NCBI GenBank assembly: GCA_028687545.1
Contig: JAQTZZ010000006.1
Coordinates: forward strand, 62,001-126,000
Length of the DNA stretch: 64,000 nucleotides
Origin: Candidatus Wallbacteria bacterium
GTDB lineage: Bacteria > Muiribacteriota > JAQTZZ01
Reading direction: 5' to 3'
Shown: in pieces, positions 54,573 through 63,533 of the stretch
Numbering within the stretch: position 1 is the stretch's first letter
Layout: each line of letters starts with the position of its first letter
Translations under genes and position numbers: made by a program
The notes under the pieces: model-generated
The model's input: the letters and a program-made list of their open reading frames with translations, nothing else
Told to the model about the DNA's origin: nothing
Database searches by the model: none

Positions 54573-55634
54573 ATGTGTTACAATGGTCGCATGAACCGAG
54601 AAATATATTCAGACCAATCTGAATCCTGGATCTGGGAGCAAGCCTGGAAGTGGCGTGAATCACTGGAATGGGCATCCGAATATGTCGCCGACACTCTGGG
54701 AGGGATTCCCAAGGTCAGGAATTTAACGATTCATCCTTTTGAAGGCGGCAGCCTGCCTTTTTTTCCTGAGGGCGAGCGCAAGCTCTATGCCATGCACTTG
54801 AAAAGCCGGAATCTCTGGTTTGTGCTTTCCGACGAAGGGAAGAATCTTCCCAGGGAGGAAGGTCTTGAATTAGTAGAAATTATGGGTAAAGCCTGGCTGG
54901 CAAGCTTTTCGGAAAACATGGGCACTGAAATCCGGGGAGCATATCATAAATTTCAATTCAAAAACAGTTATCAGGGGGTAGCGGATCAGCTTCTTTCGGA
55001 AACCCTCAGGGAACGGCGGAAATTCTTTTTTTCCCATTTTTCTCTGCAGGGATTGACTTTCATGGCGCTGATTCCGGAATTATGGGGTTTGACAGCTGAA
55101 ATTGAAAATCCTGACCAAAAAAATGGTCGTGAATCGCAGTTCGAAATTCCTTCCATGTTGAATGGAATTGTGGCTCCAGGCGAGTTCCGCATTTCAGGCT
55201 CGGCCGAGCTGTCCTCAACCTGGTTTTCCAGCAGCCTGGCTGTCGTATTCCAGGCACCGGTTTCACGCCTGTTCGGACTGGGTCTTTTTGCAGTGGATGA
55301 GGTCCAGTGGTACGACAGGAATCTTTTTTATGGGTTGAATCCAGGAATTTGGTTCGCTCTCGACCAGATGAGGAGATCGTGCCGGGAAGGTGAAACTATC
55401 AGGGTCTCGGTCTTCGGCGGGGCAAATATTTTGATCCATCCGGATGAAAAATACAGTTCCGGCTTTAACAATTGGCAGTATTTTGATAAAATAAAAAATT
55501 GCTTCAAAATTGAACTGAGTTTTGAAGAAATCGGAGGGAACGCCAGCAGCAGAGTGTTGGTTTCGCCTTCAGAAAACCGGATCGAGCTGACCGACAGTCT
55601 GGGAAACAGAAAAAACTATGCTTTCCCGGTTTAG
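54573..55634 (+). CDS. protein of unknown function
   Basis: 353 aa, soluble, Trp-rich, with no signal peptide and no motif I recognise. The start could be ATG 54573 (GAGG upstream) or ATG 54591. The C-terminal part (about 260-353) is beta-rich. It precedes a small membrane protein and fliA. It may relate to flagella only by position. Confidence 0.5.
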   Translation: MCYNGRMNREIYSDQSESWIWEQAWKWRESLEWASEYVADTLGGIPKVRNLTIHPFEGGSLPFFPEGERKLYAMHLKSRNLWFVLSDEGKNLPREEGLELVEIMGKAWLASFSENMGTEIRGAYHKFQFKNSYQGVADQLLSETLRERRKFFFSHFSLQGLTFMALIPELWGLTAEIENPDQKNGRESQFEIPSMLNGIVAPGEFRISGSAELSSTWFSSSLAVVFQAPVSRLFGLGLFAVDEVQWYDRNLFYGLNPGIWFALDQMRRSCREGETIRVSVFGGANILIHPDEKYSSGFNNWQYFDKIKNCFKIELSFEEIGGNASSRVLVSPSENRIELTDSLGNRKNYAFPV

Positions 55635-55914
55635 CTGGAAATTAGCGAGTTTCATTGGTGTTATACTGTCGGCGGTCGTGTTGGTTTTCGCTGGTTTAAA
55701 GAACGGGTATGTTGTAGGAATCGAAAAAGCCTTGATCGGATTGGCCGGAGGTTTTGTTTTTGGCGGCGGGCTGGGAGAAATCCTCTGCCTTTTATTTCCG
55801 GAACTGAAGATGGAACAAGGCGAGGATAAGGAAAGAACAGATTTCATCTTTCCTGAACTCGATCCGGATGAAAAAAGTGTGAACAAAGAAAATGAGTGTA
55901 AAATCAGTCGATAA
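55618..55914 (+). CDS. small membrane protein of unknown function
   Basis: 98 aa with two hydrophobic segments (about residues 9-27 and 34-58, the latter glycine-rich) and an acidic C-terminal tail. Overlaps both the preceding unknown gene and fliA, which supports it being translated. Confidence 0.55.
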   Translation: MLSRFSWKLASFIGVILSAVVLVFAGLKNGYVVGIEKALIGLAGGFVFGGGLGEILCLLFPELKMEQGEDKERTDFIFPELDPDEKSVNKENECKISR

Positions 55915-56749
55915 GGGGTTTTCAACGGTAAGAACAGCAGCTGAACCTTCATTATCATCGCTTGTTTCCGGTAAACGAGGGGGAATCGTGTCTGAAGAAG
56001 AACTGAAACTTTGGAATGACTATAAGGAAAACCAAAACCCAAAGGCCAGGGAGCGGTTGATAGTCAAATATACCCCTTTCGTCAAGCTGATCGCAGGCAG
56101 AATGGCGATGAACCTTCCCAAGAACATTGAAGAAGGGGATCTGATGAGTTACGGCATGCTCGGCTTGATCGATGCAGTTGAAAAGTTTTCCCTGGATAAG
56201 AACGTCAAGTTCGAAACGTACGCCCAGCTGAGGATCAATGGTGCCATCCTGGATGAATTGCGCAATCTGGACTGGGCTCCCAGATCCCTTCGCCAGAAGA
56301 TGCGCGTACTGGAAAAAATCACAGATGACCTTTCACAGAAACTCGGGCGTACTCCGAATGATGAAGAGATTGCCCGGGAAATGAACATCCCTCTTGAAGA
56401 ATTATATAAATTGTATAATGAAACAAAGAAATCCCTTTTGCTTTCACTGAATGAAATATACGAGGACGAGGAATCCAGCTCGTCCAGACTCGATTTCATC
56501 AGCGACAACGGGCGCAACTCTCCACAGGAACTCCTGGAAAGCCAGGAACTCAAGGATATGCTTGCCAATGCTCTGGAAGAACTTTCAGAGCGTGAGAAGC
56601 TTGTTGTCACGCTGTATTATTACGAAGAATTGACCTTGAAAGAAATCGCCCAGATCCTCGGAGTTACGGATTCCAGGGTTTCACAACTTCATACAAAGGC
56701 TATTCTAAGGTTGCGCGGCAAGCTGGGGAAAATGCGGAAATCTGATTAG
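55892..56749 (+). CDS. fliA: flagellar sigma factor FliA (sigma-28, WhiG class)
   Basis: Directs RNA polymerase to late flagellar and chemotaxis genes. Region 2: GDLMSYGMLGLIDAVEKF and FETYAQLRINGAILDELRNL. Region 3 includes GRTPNDEEIAREM; region 4: LTLKEIAQILGVTDSRVSQL. The N-terminus is ~35 residues longer than in typical FliA; an in-frame GTG at 55988 (SEEELKLWN) is a possible alternative start. It precedes fapA. Confidence 0.93.
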   Translation: MSVKSVDKGFSTVRTAAEPSLSSLVSGKRGGIVSEEELKLWNDYKENQNPKARERLIVKYTPFVKLIAGRMAMNLPKNIEEGDLMSYGMLGLIDAVEKFSLDKNVKFETYAQLRINGAILDELRNLDWAPRSLRQKMRVLEKITDDLSQKLGRTPNDEEIAREMNIPLEELYKLYNETKKSLLLSLNEIYEDEESSSSRLDFISDNGRNSPQELLESQELKDMLANALEELSEREKLVVTLYYYEELTLKEIAQILGVTDSRVSQLHTKAILRLRGKLGKMRKSD

Positions 56750-56765
56750 CAACAAGGAGATGGGG

Positions 56766-58601
56766 ATGACAAATCAATTGATTATGGAAGCCCCTTCAAT
56801 CGAAGAATGCCTGAAAAAAGCTTGTGTTGAGCTTAAATGTCAGAAAGAAGATCTTGATTTCGAAGTTCTGGCTGAAGGCAAGAAAGGTCTCTTCGGCCTG
56901 GTCAGCCAGAATTTCAAGCTGCGTGTCCTGCTTAAAAAAACTCTATTGAGTGACGAAGAAAAAATCGACAAAGTACTGGATGATGTACAGAAACTGGCTG
57001 TGGAAATCAACGGTTATTGCGACATCAGACGCGAAAATGACGGTATTTTTCTGATAATCACCCCTCCCCGGGGAAAGGGCTCCAGGATCACCCTGGATCA
57101 GGCTGCGAAATTTGTGGAAGAGTATGGAATCGTGAATGTGGATTTTGACGCGATTTCTGAAGCTGTTAACCGTTCAGACGAGAAACCTGTCAGAATCGCG
57201 GAATTCGACCCGGCTGTATACAAAGACGGAGAAGCGCAGCTGATTCTAAGCAAAGACCTGATGACTATGGAGTTGATCCTTGTATCCCCGAAGGGCGGCA
57301 ATCCGGTGTCATTCGAACAGGTCATGGATTTGATCCGGGAGAACGGCGTCAAAGTCAAGCTCAAGGAGAATGAAATTAAAGAGGCCATTTCAGGCAATAT
57401 ATACAACAAGGCGATTGTGATTGCTGAAGGCACACCCCCGAAGAACGGGTCTGATGCCAGGATCGAGTATAAATTCAAGCCCAAAAAGGATAAGCTTGCA
57501 CCCTCTCTGCGTGATGACGGCGGAGTCGATTTCAAGAAACTCAACCTGATCGATAATATCGTCAAAGGCGAGAAAATCGGAGAGAAGATCGCAGCAACTC
57601 CCGGTGAACCCGGCCAGAACCTGCTCGGTGAACTGGTAAACGCGATACCAGGCAGGGATATCATGCTGATTCCAGGTAAAAATGTTGTGCTTGGCGCTGA
57701 CGGATTGACGCTGATCGCTATGATCGACGGGCAGGTCTGCTTTAAAAAAAACGTGCTCAACGTGATGCCGGTATTAACTGTGGCCGGGGATGTGGACTAT
57801 GCCAGCGGAGATCTTGATTTTGCAGGGAATGTGGTTGTCAAGGAAAACATCCTCGACGGTTTTACGGTGAGTTCCAAGGGTGACATTGATGTCGGCAAGA
57901 CTATCGGTGCAAGCTATGTCGAAGCTACCGGAGATATCGTCGTCATGGGGGGAATACTCGGCAAAGACAAGGGCGAAATCAAGTGCGGAGGCAGCCTGTT
58001 CGCAAAGTTCATAGAGAACTGCAGTATCGAGGCCAAGGAAGAGGTGATTGTGGAGCGTGCGATTATGCACAGCAGGGTAAAAGCCAAGCGTGTAATAGTC
58101 ACCAGTTCAAAAGGGCTGATCGTAGGAGGCGAAATCCAGGCTGAGGACGAAGTGGAGGCAACTGCGATCGGTTCGACCATGGCCACCAAAACCTCGATCA
58201 TACTCGGTACCAGCAGGGAGCTGCTGCAGCGCATGGCGGATCTGGATAAAGCCTGCAAGGAGACTGTGGCCAATCTTACCAAAGTCAATCAGGCTGTCGG
58301 CATGATTCAAAAACTCAAGGAACGTTCCGGCGAACTGAACGAGGAGAATCAGAACAAGCTTAACAAGACACTGGCCATCAAAAAACAGCTCGATGTCACC
58401 ATGAAGGAACAGGACGAGAGCAAAACCAAGCTGGATGAACAGCTCGAGTCCGCCAGAGGCGGGAAGATCAAAGTCCAGAAAGTCATATATCCCGGGGTAA
58501 CCGTCACTATCGGTAAAAGTGTACTCCAGGTCAAGGAGGAGATCAAATCCGCCTGCCTGGTATATGAGGAAGGCTACGTGAAAATCAAACCTTATGCCTA
58601 A
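56766..58601 (+). CDS. fapA: FapA/DUF342 polymer-forming protein with an N-terminal Jag-like domain
   Basis: 611 aa. N-terminal Jag_N-type region (residues 1-55, LIMEAPSIEECLKKACVELK then GKKGLFGL). The DUF342 body follows (about 90-520, including GEKIGEKIAATPGEPGQNLL and repeated beta-helix strands such as GDIVVMGGILGKDKGEIKCG), then a C-terminal coiled coil. The family is a polar/flagellar-linked scaffold in Vibrio and often follows the flagellar sigma gene. The ATG at 56766 has AAGGAG 7 bases upstream; 56760 is also in frame but too close to that site. Confidence 0.88.
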   Translation: MTNQLIMEAPSIEECLKKACVELKCQKEDLDFEVLAEGKKGLFGLVSQNFKLRVLLKKTLLSDEEKIDKVLDDVQKLAVEINGYCDIRRENDGIFLIITPPRGKGSRITLDQAAKFVEEYGIVNVDFDAISEAVNRSDEKPVRIAEFDPAVYKDGEAQLILSKDLMTMELILVSPKGGNPVSFEQVMDLIRENGVKVKLKENEIKEAISGNIYNKAIVIAEGTPPKNGSDARIEYKFKPKKDKLAPSLRDDGGVDFKKLNLIDNIVKGEKIGEKIAATPGEPGQNLLGELVNAIPGRDIMLIPGKNVVLGADGLTLIAMIDGQVCFKKNVLNVMPVLTVAGDVDYASGDLDFAGNVVVKENILDGFTVSSKGDIDVGKTIGASYVEATGDIVVMGGILGKDKGEIKCGGSLFAKFIENCSIEAKEEVIVERAIMHSRVKAKRVIVTSSKGLIVGGEIQAEDEVEATAIGSTMATKTSIILGTSRELLQRMADLDKACKETVANLTKVNQAVGMIQKLKERSGELNEENQNKLNKTLAIKKQLDVTMKEQDESKTKLDEQLESARGGKIKVQKVIYPGVTVTIGKSVLQVKEEIKSACLVYEEGYVKIKPYA

Positions 58602-59655
58602 AGTTTTTCTGATTTTTCTGATTAGCTTTTTTCAGTTTCCGCTTCATGCGGAGAGCAACGGGTTTCAAGTTGCCAGGGGGTTAAATTATTACTGCCTGAA
58701 AAATCAGAAATTCGACGGACCCCTTGTAATACATATCCTGATGATGGATTTATCTAATCCTCAACGAAAAATCAAGATCGTTCTGGCAGGAGACAAATCC
58801 AACGAAAGGAATACTCTCACCGCGATCTGCAGGAGCGCCAAGCCACTGGCAGCCGTCAACGGCACTTATTTCGGCAAGGAAACAGGGACCCTCGGGATTC
58901 TGATGAGCAACAGGGAACTTCTAAGCGTCCCTCTCAAGAGCCGGACCGCCTTCGGAATCACGGCCGACCGCAGGGAAATCTGGGGCAATCCTGTCTTCAA
59001 GGGGATGGTGGAATTCCGTGAGAGCGGCCGCTCATACTCACTGGATGGGATCAATCAATGCACCAGCCGCAGCCAACTGGTCCTTTACACGCACGATTTC
59101 GGCACTTTTACCCCTGTACAGCCGGGATGCAGGGAGTTTGTGATCCTGCGGGACACAGTGTTCGGCCTGGGTGAGGGCGGCAGCCTGATCCCGCCGGGAG
59201 GATATGTGCTTGGGGCATATGGCGACTATGCAGAGTCCCTCAAGTCAGTGAGCCTGCTGGAACACGTCAAAGTGATGAGCGGGCTTGACTATAGATGGTC
59301 TTTCGCCGAATATGCCATCGGCGGCGGGCCAAGGCTTCTGCGGGACGGCAAGCTATGTCCCTTCGAGGACCGGGAGCAGTTCCAGAACGACATTCTGGTC
59401 GGACGCGCCCCCAGGACTGCGCTGGGCACCATCGACAACAAGATCGTGATGGTGGTGATAGACGGGAGGCAGCCTGACTACAGCATCGGAGTCACTCTGG
59501 AAGAACTGGCCGAAATCATGCTGAATCTCGGCTGCAAGAATGCCCTGAATCTGGACGGGGGAGGTTCAGCCACGATAGTCGTCAACAATCAGCTTATGAA
59601 TCGTCCCTCTGACGGCCGCGAGCGTCCGATCAACAACGCTTTGTTACTTTATTAG
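58594..59655 (+). CDS. exported phosphodiester glycosidase-family protein (NAGPA domain)
   Basis: 353 aa with a signal peptide. The NAGPA/DUF2233 pattern is clear: LAAVNGTYFGKETGTLGILM, AIGGGPRLLRDGK, PRTALGTIDNKIVMVVIDGR and ALNLDGGGSATIVVN. Members remove sugar or phosphate caps from envelope or capsule polymers; the substrate here is unknown. It overlaps fapA by 8 bp. Could be tied to envelope glycopolymers also handled by the LCP protein at 28918, but that is inference. Confidence 0.85.
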   Translation: MPKVFLIFLISFFQFPLHAESNGFQVARGLNYYCLKNQKFDGPLVIHILMMDLSNPQRKIKIVLAGDKSNERNTLTAICRSAKPLAAVNGTYFGKETGTLGILMSNRELLSVPLKSRTAFGITADRREIWGNPVFKGMVEFRESGRSYSLDGINQCTSRSQLVLYTHDFGTFTPVQPGCREFVILRDTVFGLGEGGSLIPPGGYVLGAYGDYAESLKSVSLLEHVKVMSGLDYRWSFAEYAIGGGPRLLRDGKLCPFEDREQFQNDILVGRAPRTALGTIDNKIVMVVIDGRQPDYSIGVTLEELAEIMLNLGCKNALNLDGGGSATIVVNNQLMNRPSDGRERPINNALLLY

Positions 59656-59696
59656 AATTTCTCTACCATAGTTGAAGTCAATGTAAAAACAGTGAT

Positions 59697-59725
59697 ACTA
59701 TTAATGCATCGAATGCAATAATAGT
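59697..59725. promoter_or_regulatory. palindrome upstream of the AAA/DUF4143 gene
   Basis: ACTATTA-A-TGCAT-CGA-ATGCA-A-TAATAGT, a 29-bp near-perfect dyad 10 bp before the GTG start. It may be an operator; it could also act as a hairpin in the 5' leader. Confidence 0.5.
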
Positions 59726-59734
59726 GAGGTTAAC

Positions 59735-61033
59735 GTGATTCAAAGAGAACTAATGGAAACTATTGCCCCTTATCTCGAACGGCCGGAATTTCTGGCTGTC
59801 ATTGGTCCGCGCCAGGCCGGAAAAACCACTTTGCTGGAAATGCTTAGAAACCATCTCGTTGAAAAGCACGGAATACCGTTTGAAATGACCGGCTTTGTCA
59901 CCTTCGAAAACCGTAAACACTTAGTCCAGTTTGAATCAGATCCGGTATCCTTTGTGCGCTCGTTTGTGCCCGGGGAACGCACAGGCACCTTCTACCTCAT
60001 GATTGACGAGTTCCAATACGCTGAGAATGGCGGACAGAAACTGAAGCTTGTTTACGATACACAGAAACAGATCAAGGTGATCGTAACCGGGTCTTCGTCG
60101 CTCGAAATAGCAGCAACCGGCAGGCACATGACGGGCCGCATGCTGTATTTCATGCTCTACCAGTTCGGCTTCAGCGAGTTCCTTAAAACCCGGGACAACA
60201 GGCTTCACGAAATCTACCTGGAAAACAACCGGAAGATTCTGGAGCTGCTCCTGAAAGACAGGCGGCCTGAATTTGAGAACGGCTGTGATCTTTTCAGGGA
60301 CGAATTTATCACTCGTTTTGAAGAATATTCCGTATTCGGGGGATATCCGGCAGTGGTGCTCGCTGATACTGACGATATCCGCGCCAAGATCTTGGAGGAT
60401 ATCTTCAACGGCTATATCATGAAAGACGTTAAAGGACTCCTGGAACTGGCCACAGACAGGAACCTGCTTCTGCTTGCGAAACTCCTGGCCACCCAGACCG
60501 GGAACATTGTCGTTTACAAAAACCTTGGCCAGGCTGCCTCACTGGACAGCCGCAATCTCAAGAAACACCTCTCGCTGCTCGAACAAACCTTCATTGTACG
60601 GGAAGTAAAACCTTTCTTCAGGAACAGGCAGAGCGAACTCTGCAAGAATCCGAAGTATTATTTTATCGACCAGGGGTTCAGGAACTGCCTGCTCGGAAAT
60701 TTTTCGACTCCTGATCAGAGGACTGACGCAGGAGTACTGGTCGAAAATACGGTTTTTACAAGATTGAACAATCTGCTCGGCAGCATGGAACGGCTTAATT
60801 TCTGGCGGACCAAGGCTGGCGCTGAAGTCGATTTCGTGATCAGCAGGGGAGAAAAAATCATACCTGTCGAAGTAAAGTACTCCGATTTTAAAAGCCCGCA
60901 GATCACACGGAGCCTGTCCAGTTTCATCGATACTTTTTCGCCTGGGATCGCCTGCGTGCTCACAAAAAACTTCATTGGAAGCATGAAAAGAAATGGCACT
61001 GCAGTATTTTTCTTTCCAGTGTATTACCTTTAG
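59735..61033 (+). CDS. AAA ATPase with DUF4143 domain
   Basis: 432 aa. P-loop VIGPRQAGKTTLLEM, Walker B FYLMIDEFQYAE, sensor VIVTGSSSLEIAATGRHM. The C-terminal DUF4143 half includes NLKKHLSLLEQTFIVREVKP and FWRTKAGAEVDFVISRGEKI. The pattern EVDF-16-EVKYSD resembles a PD-(D/E)xK nuclease-like fold, common in this family. Function is unknown. The start is GTG with GAGGT ahead. Such genes are often accessory and laterally moved. Confidence 0.88.
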   Translation: MIQRELMETIAPYLERPEFLAVIGPRQAGKTTLLEMLRNHLVEKHGIPFEMTGFVTFENRKHLVQFESDPVSFVRSFVPGERTGTFYLMIDEFQYAENGGQKLKLVYDTQKQIKVIVTGSSSLEIAATGRHMTGRMLYFMLYQFGFSEFLKTRDNRLHEIYLENNRKILELLLKDRRPEFENGCDLFRDEFITRFEEYSVFGGYPAVVLADTDDIRAKILEDIFNGYIMKDVKGLLELATDRNLLLLAKLLATQTGNIVVYKNLGQAASLDSRNLKKHLSLLEQTFIVREVKPFFRNRQSELCKNPKYYFIDQGFRNCLLGNFSTPDQRTDAGVLVENTVFTRLNNLLGSMERLNFWRTKAGAEVDFVISRGEKIIPVEVKYSDFKSPQITRSLSSFIDTFSPGIACVLTKNFIGSMKRNGTAVFFFPVYYL

Positions 61034-61197
61034 GCATGTTTCTCAGGAAATTGTACTACCATCTGGCAGGTTACACTTTTGTGGAAGGGATGACAGCGTT
61101 TGCCCTGCCATTTCACCTGAAATAGTTGTCAACCATTTCGGAAAACATTACAATTATTCATAAAGTTTTACAGCTTCCAAAAAAAGGTGGTGTACCA
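61034..61197. other. leader region before the GNAT gene
   Basis: The 164-bp gap has a 29-codon ORF (61036-61125) without a ribosome site and no clear promoter. The ORF at 61126 is treated as an upstream extension of the GNAT gene, not a separate gene. Confidence 0.4.
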
Positions 61198-62376
61198 ATG
61201 ATTCCCAGTTTCAGGAGAAAAGTCCGGATCGGGGACCAGGAGTTCCTGATCGCCACAGCCAGAAAACGCGATGTCAAGGCGATCCAGGAACTGTATAACG
61301 AGGTTTACGAGGGCAATTTCACGCTGCCTGAAATCATCCAGCGCAAAAAGATGGAAAAAATCATGTATGACGAAAGCCATCTCTGGATACTGGCAGTGCA
61401 AAACAAGAGGATCTGCGCCTCATACATCTTTGCCATCGAGCTGGAGAAGAAAATCGGCAAGCTTTATGCTGCAGTCGTGCACCCGGATTTCCGGGGAAAC
61501 GACCTGATGGTGAAAATGATCACTTGCACAAAAAAATATCTGGAAAAAGAGATGAACATCTATCTGGATACTGTCTACGCCACTTTCCGCACTGTGTCGC
61601 TCGCTCCGCGCAAAGTGCTGTCAGACATGGGATTCAAGAGCCTGGGCATCTTCCCCAACGTGCACAGGGTGGACGAGGAAGAAACGCACGGGCTGCAGGC
61701 CTGGATCTCCGAAGAAGCAGTCAGGAACCGCAAGAAACCGCCATTTCTGCTGCCTGAGATGATCCCGATCTACGATGTTGTGCGCCAGGAGATGGGGCTT
61801 GAAGAAGCCATAATCTGCGACGAACATAAGGAACGTGAGCTCAAGTTCGACAAAATACTGCAGGGTGAGATCGTGAAAAAGACTTTCCTTGCTTTGAAGA
61901 AAAAAGGGGGCCTGTTTTTCGACTTTTTCCCGCTGCATGAACCTAACTACTGTTTCGAGAATTCTGCCGAATCGATCAAAGTATTCATGTATGTAGAAGA
62001 AAAGGACGGGCATTCATGCGTTACCGGAATCCAGGCCAGGCAGAAGGACGATCTGGCCAGGATCCTGAAAGGTGTGATCAGCACCGGTGCCACTCTCAGA
62101 ATGGACTACATCGAATTACTGGTATCAGGGTATGACATCAAGCAGCAGAAATCTTCGCTGGACGCCGGGTTCCTCCCTTGCGCCTATTATCCGGCTTTTG
62201 ACCTTGCCGATGGAGAGAGGCTGGATTTCATAGTCTGCGCCTATTCTTCGCGTGAGCTGAATTTCTCCAATGTGAAACTTTTCGAGACAGACAGGCAGTT
62301 CATTGACGCCTATCTGCAAAACACCCCCTATAAAAATATACTGCCCAAAATTTACTGCGAGAAGCGGAAAAAATAA
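61198..62376 (+). CDS. GNAT-family N-acyltransferase, two-part protein
   Basis: 392 aa from ATG 61198, with AAAGGTGG at a good distance. An N-terminal GNAT domain (about 1-160) is recognisable from IATARKRDVKAIQELYNEVY, LYAAVVHPDFRGNDLMVKMI and the FRTVSLAPRKVLSDMGFKSLG segment. The C-terminal 200 residues have no known motif. The partner genes luxE and luxC make a fatty-acyl substrate plausible. Autoinducer synthase-like or FeeM-like activity cannot be decided from sequence. Confidence 0.7.
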   Translation: MIPSFRRKVRIGDQEFLIATARKRDVKAIQELYNEVYEGNFTLPEIIQRKKMEKIMYDESHLWILAVQNKRICASYIFAIELEKKIGKLYAAVVHPDFRGNDLMVKMITCTKKYLEKEMNIYLDTVYATFRTVSLAPRKVLSDMGFKSLGIFPNVHRVDEEETHGLQAWISEEAVRNRKKPPFLLPEMIPIYDVVRQEMGLEEAIICDEHKERELKFDKILQGEIVKKTFLALKKKGGLFFDFFPLHEPNYCFENSAESIKVFMYVEEKDGHSCVTGIQARQKDDLARILKGVISTGATLRMDYIELLVSGYDIKQQKSSLDAGFLPCAYYPAFDLADGERLDFIVCAYSSRELNFSNVKLFETDRQFIDAYLQNTPYKNILPKIYCEKRKK

Positions 62377-62408
62377 TTACAGGCATTAGAAAAGACTATT
62401 TAGGAGTC

Positions 62409-63533
62409 ATGATGGATAAAATGGACATCCTGATCGAGAAACACGCTCCTTATGAAACAGGAAAACCTGCGCAAAAGGCTTTTTATGATGCGCTCAATGA
62501 ATGTTTTGATTTTCATTATTCCAGGAACGATCTTTTCCGCAAAAATGCGGATTTCTTCGGAAAAAAGTGCCCCAGAAGCGATGCAGATCTTCCCGCTTAT
62601 CCTTATCTTTTCGTGGATCTTTTCAAATCCAGGCGGATGTGCAGTGTCAAAGCCCGCGAGATCAGGATCAGGTTATCCTCGTCAGGCACAGGCGGGAGGA
62701 AGAGCTATCATTACCTTGACGGGATCAGCCTTTCCCGGATAAAACGCATCGTGGCCAAGACTTTCGATGACCACGGACTGGTGTCTGACAAGCGCTGCAA
62801 CTACCTCTGCTTCACCTATGACCCGAAGGTGGCTAAAGATGTCGGCACTGCCTTTTCCGACAAGCTGCTGACCGGGTTGACTCCCCGGGCTTCAGTATAT
62901 TACAGCCTGAAATTCAACGATAAATCCGGAGAGTTTGAGTTCAACGAGCAGGAATGCGTGGAACTTCTGAAAAAATACCAGAAATCCGGCCTTCCCCTCC
63001 GTATCCTGGGTTTTCCCGCTTACCTCTGGAAAGTACTTACTTCCCATCATGGTGATTTTTCGTTTCCAGCCGACAGTTTCGTGATTACCGGAGGCGGCTG
63101 GAAGCTGCATACCGGCGAGGAAGTACCCAAGCAGGTCTTCAAAGGCATGATCGGGAAAAAGCTCGGCATTGCTCCTGACCATATTGTCGACACATATGGG
63201 ATGGTGGAACACGGGATTCCTTACATTGACTGCCGGGAGGGAAATTTCCACGTGCCGATCTATGCCAGGGTTCTGGCACGCGAACCGTTGAGCCTTTCCG
63301 TCATGCCATACGGCGGGGAAGGCATCGCCCAGCTCGTTTCGCCTTACATGCACTCCTTCCCGGCTGTCTCACTGCTTTCTACCGACCGGATCAGCATGGG
63401 TGAAGGCTGTGCCTGCGGCAGAAAAACACCTTTTTTCAATATTCTGGGCCGCGGCGGGGTGAAAAAGCATAAAGGCTGTGCGATCAATGCCGCTGAACTG
63501 CTGGCCAGGCAGGAAGGGAGACGTCATGCCTGA
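62409..63533 (+). CDS. luxE: LuxE-family acyl-protein synthetase
   Basis: 374 aa. LuxE activates fatty acids with ATP to an acyl-enzyme in bioluminescent bacteria; relatives occur widely. ATP-site pattern IRIRLSSSGTGGRKS, then FVITGGGWKLHTGEEV and DTYGMVEHGIPYIDC. A Cys occurs in CREGNFHVP and the CACGRKTPFF segment. The ATG at 62409 (or 62412) is 33 bp after the GNAT gene. It overlaps the luxC start. Confidence 0.85.
   Translation: MMDKMDILIEKHAPYETGKPAQKAFYDALNECFDFHYSRNDLFRKNADFFGKKCPRSDADLPAYPYLFVDLFKSRRMCSVKAREIRIRLSSSGTGGRKSYHYLDGISLSRIKRIVAKTFDDHGLVSDKRCNYLCFTYDPKVAKDVGTAFSDKLLTGLTPRASVYYSLKFNDKSGEFEFNEQECVELLKKYQKSGLPLRILGFPAYLWKVLTSHHGDFSFPADSFVITGGGWKLHTGEEVPKQVFKGMIGKKLGIAPDHIVDTYGMVEHGIPYIDCREGNFHVPIYARVLAREPLSLSVMPYGGEGIAQLVSPYMHSFPAVSLLSTDRISMGEGCACGRKTPFFNILGRGGVKKHKGCAINAAELLARQEGRRHA

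Noticed and set aside
61036-61125. A 29-codon ORF before the GNAT gene
   Set aside because: It has no ribosome binding site and no family resemblance; it may be chance.
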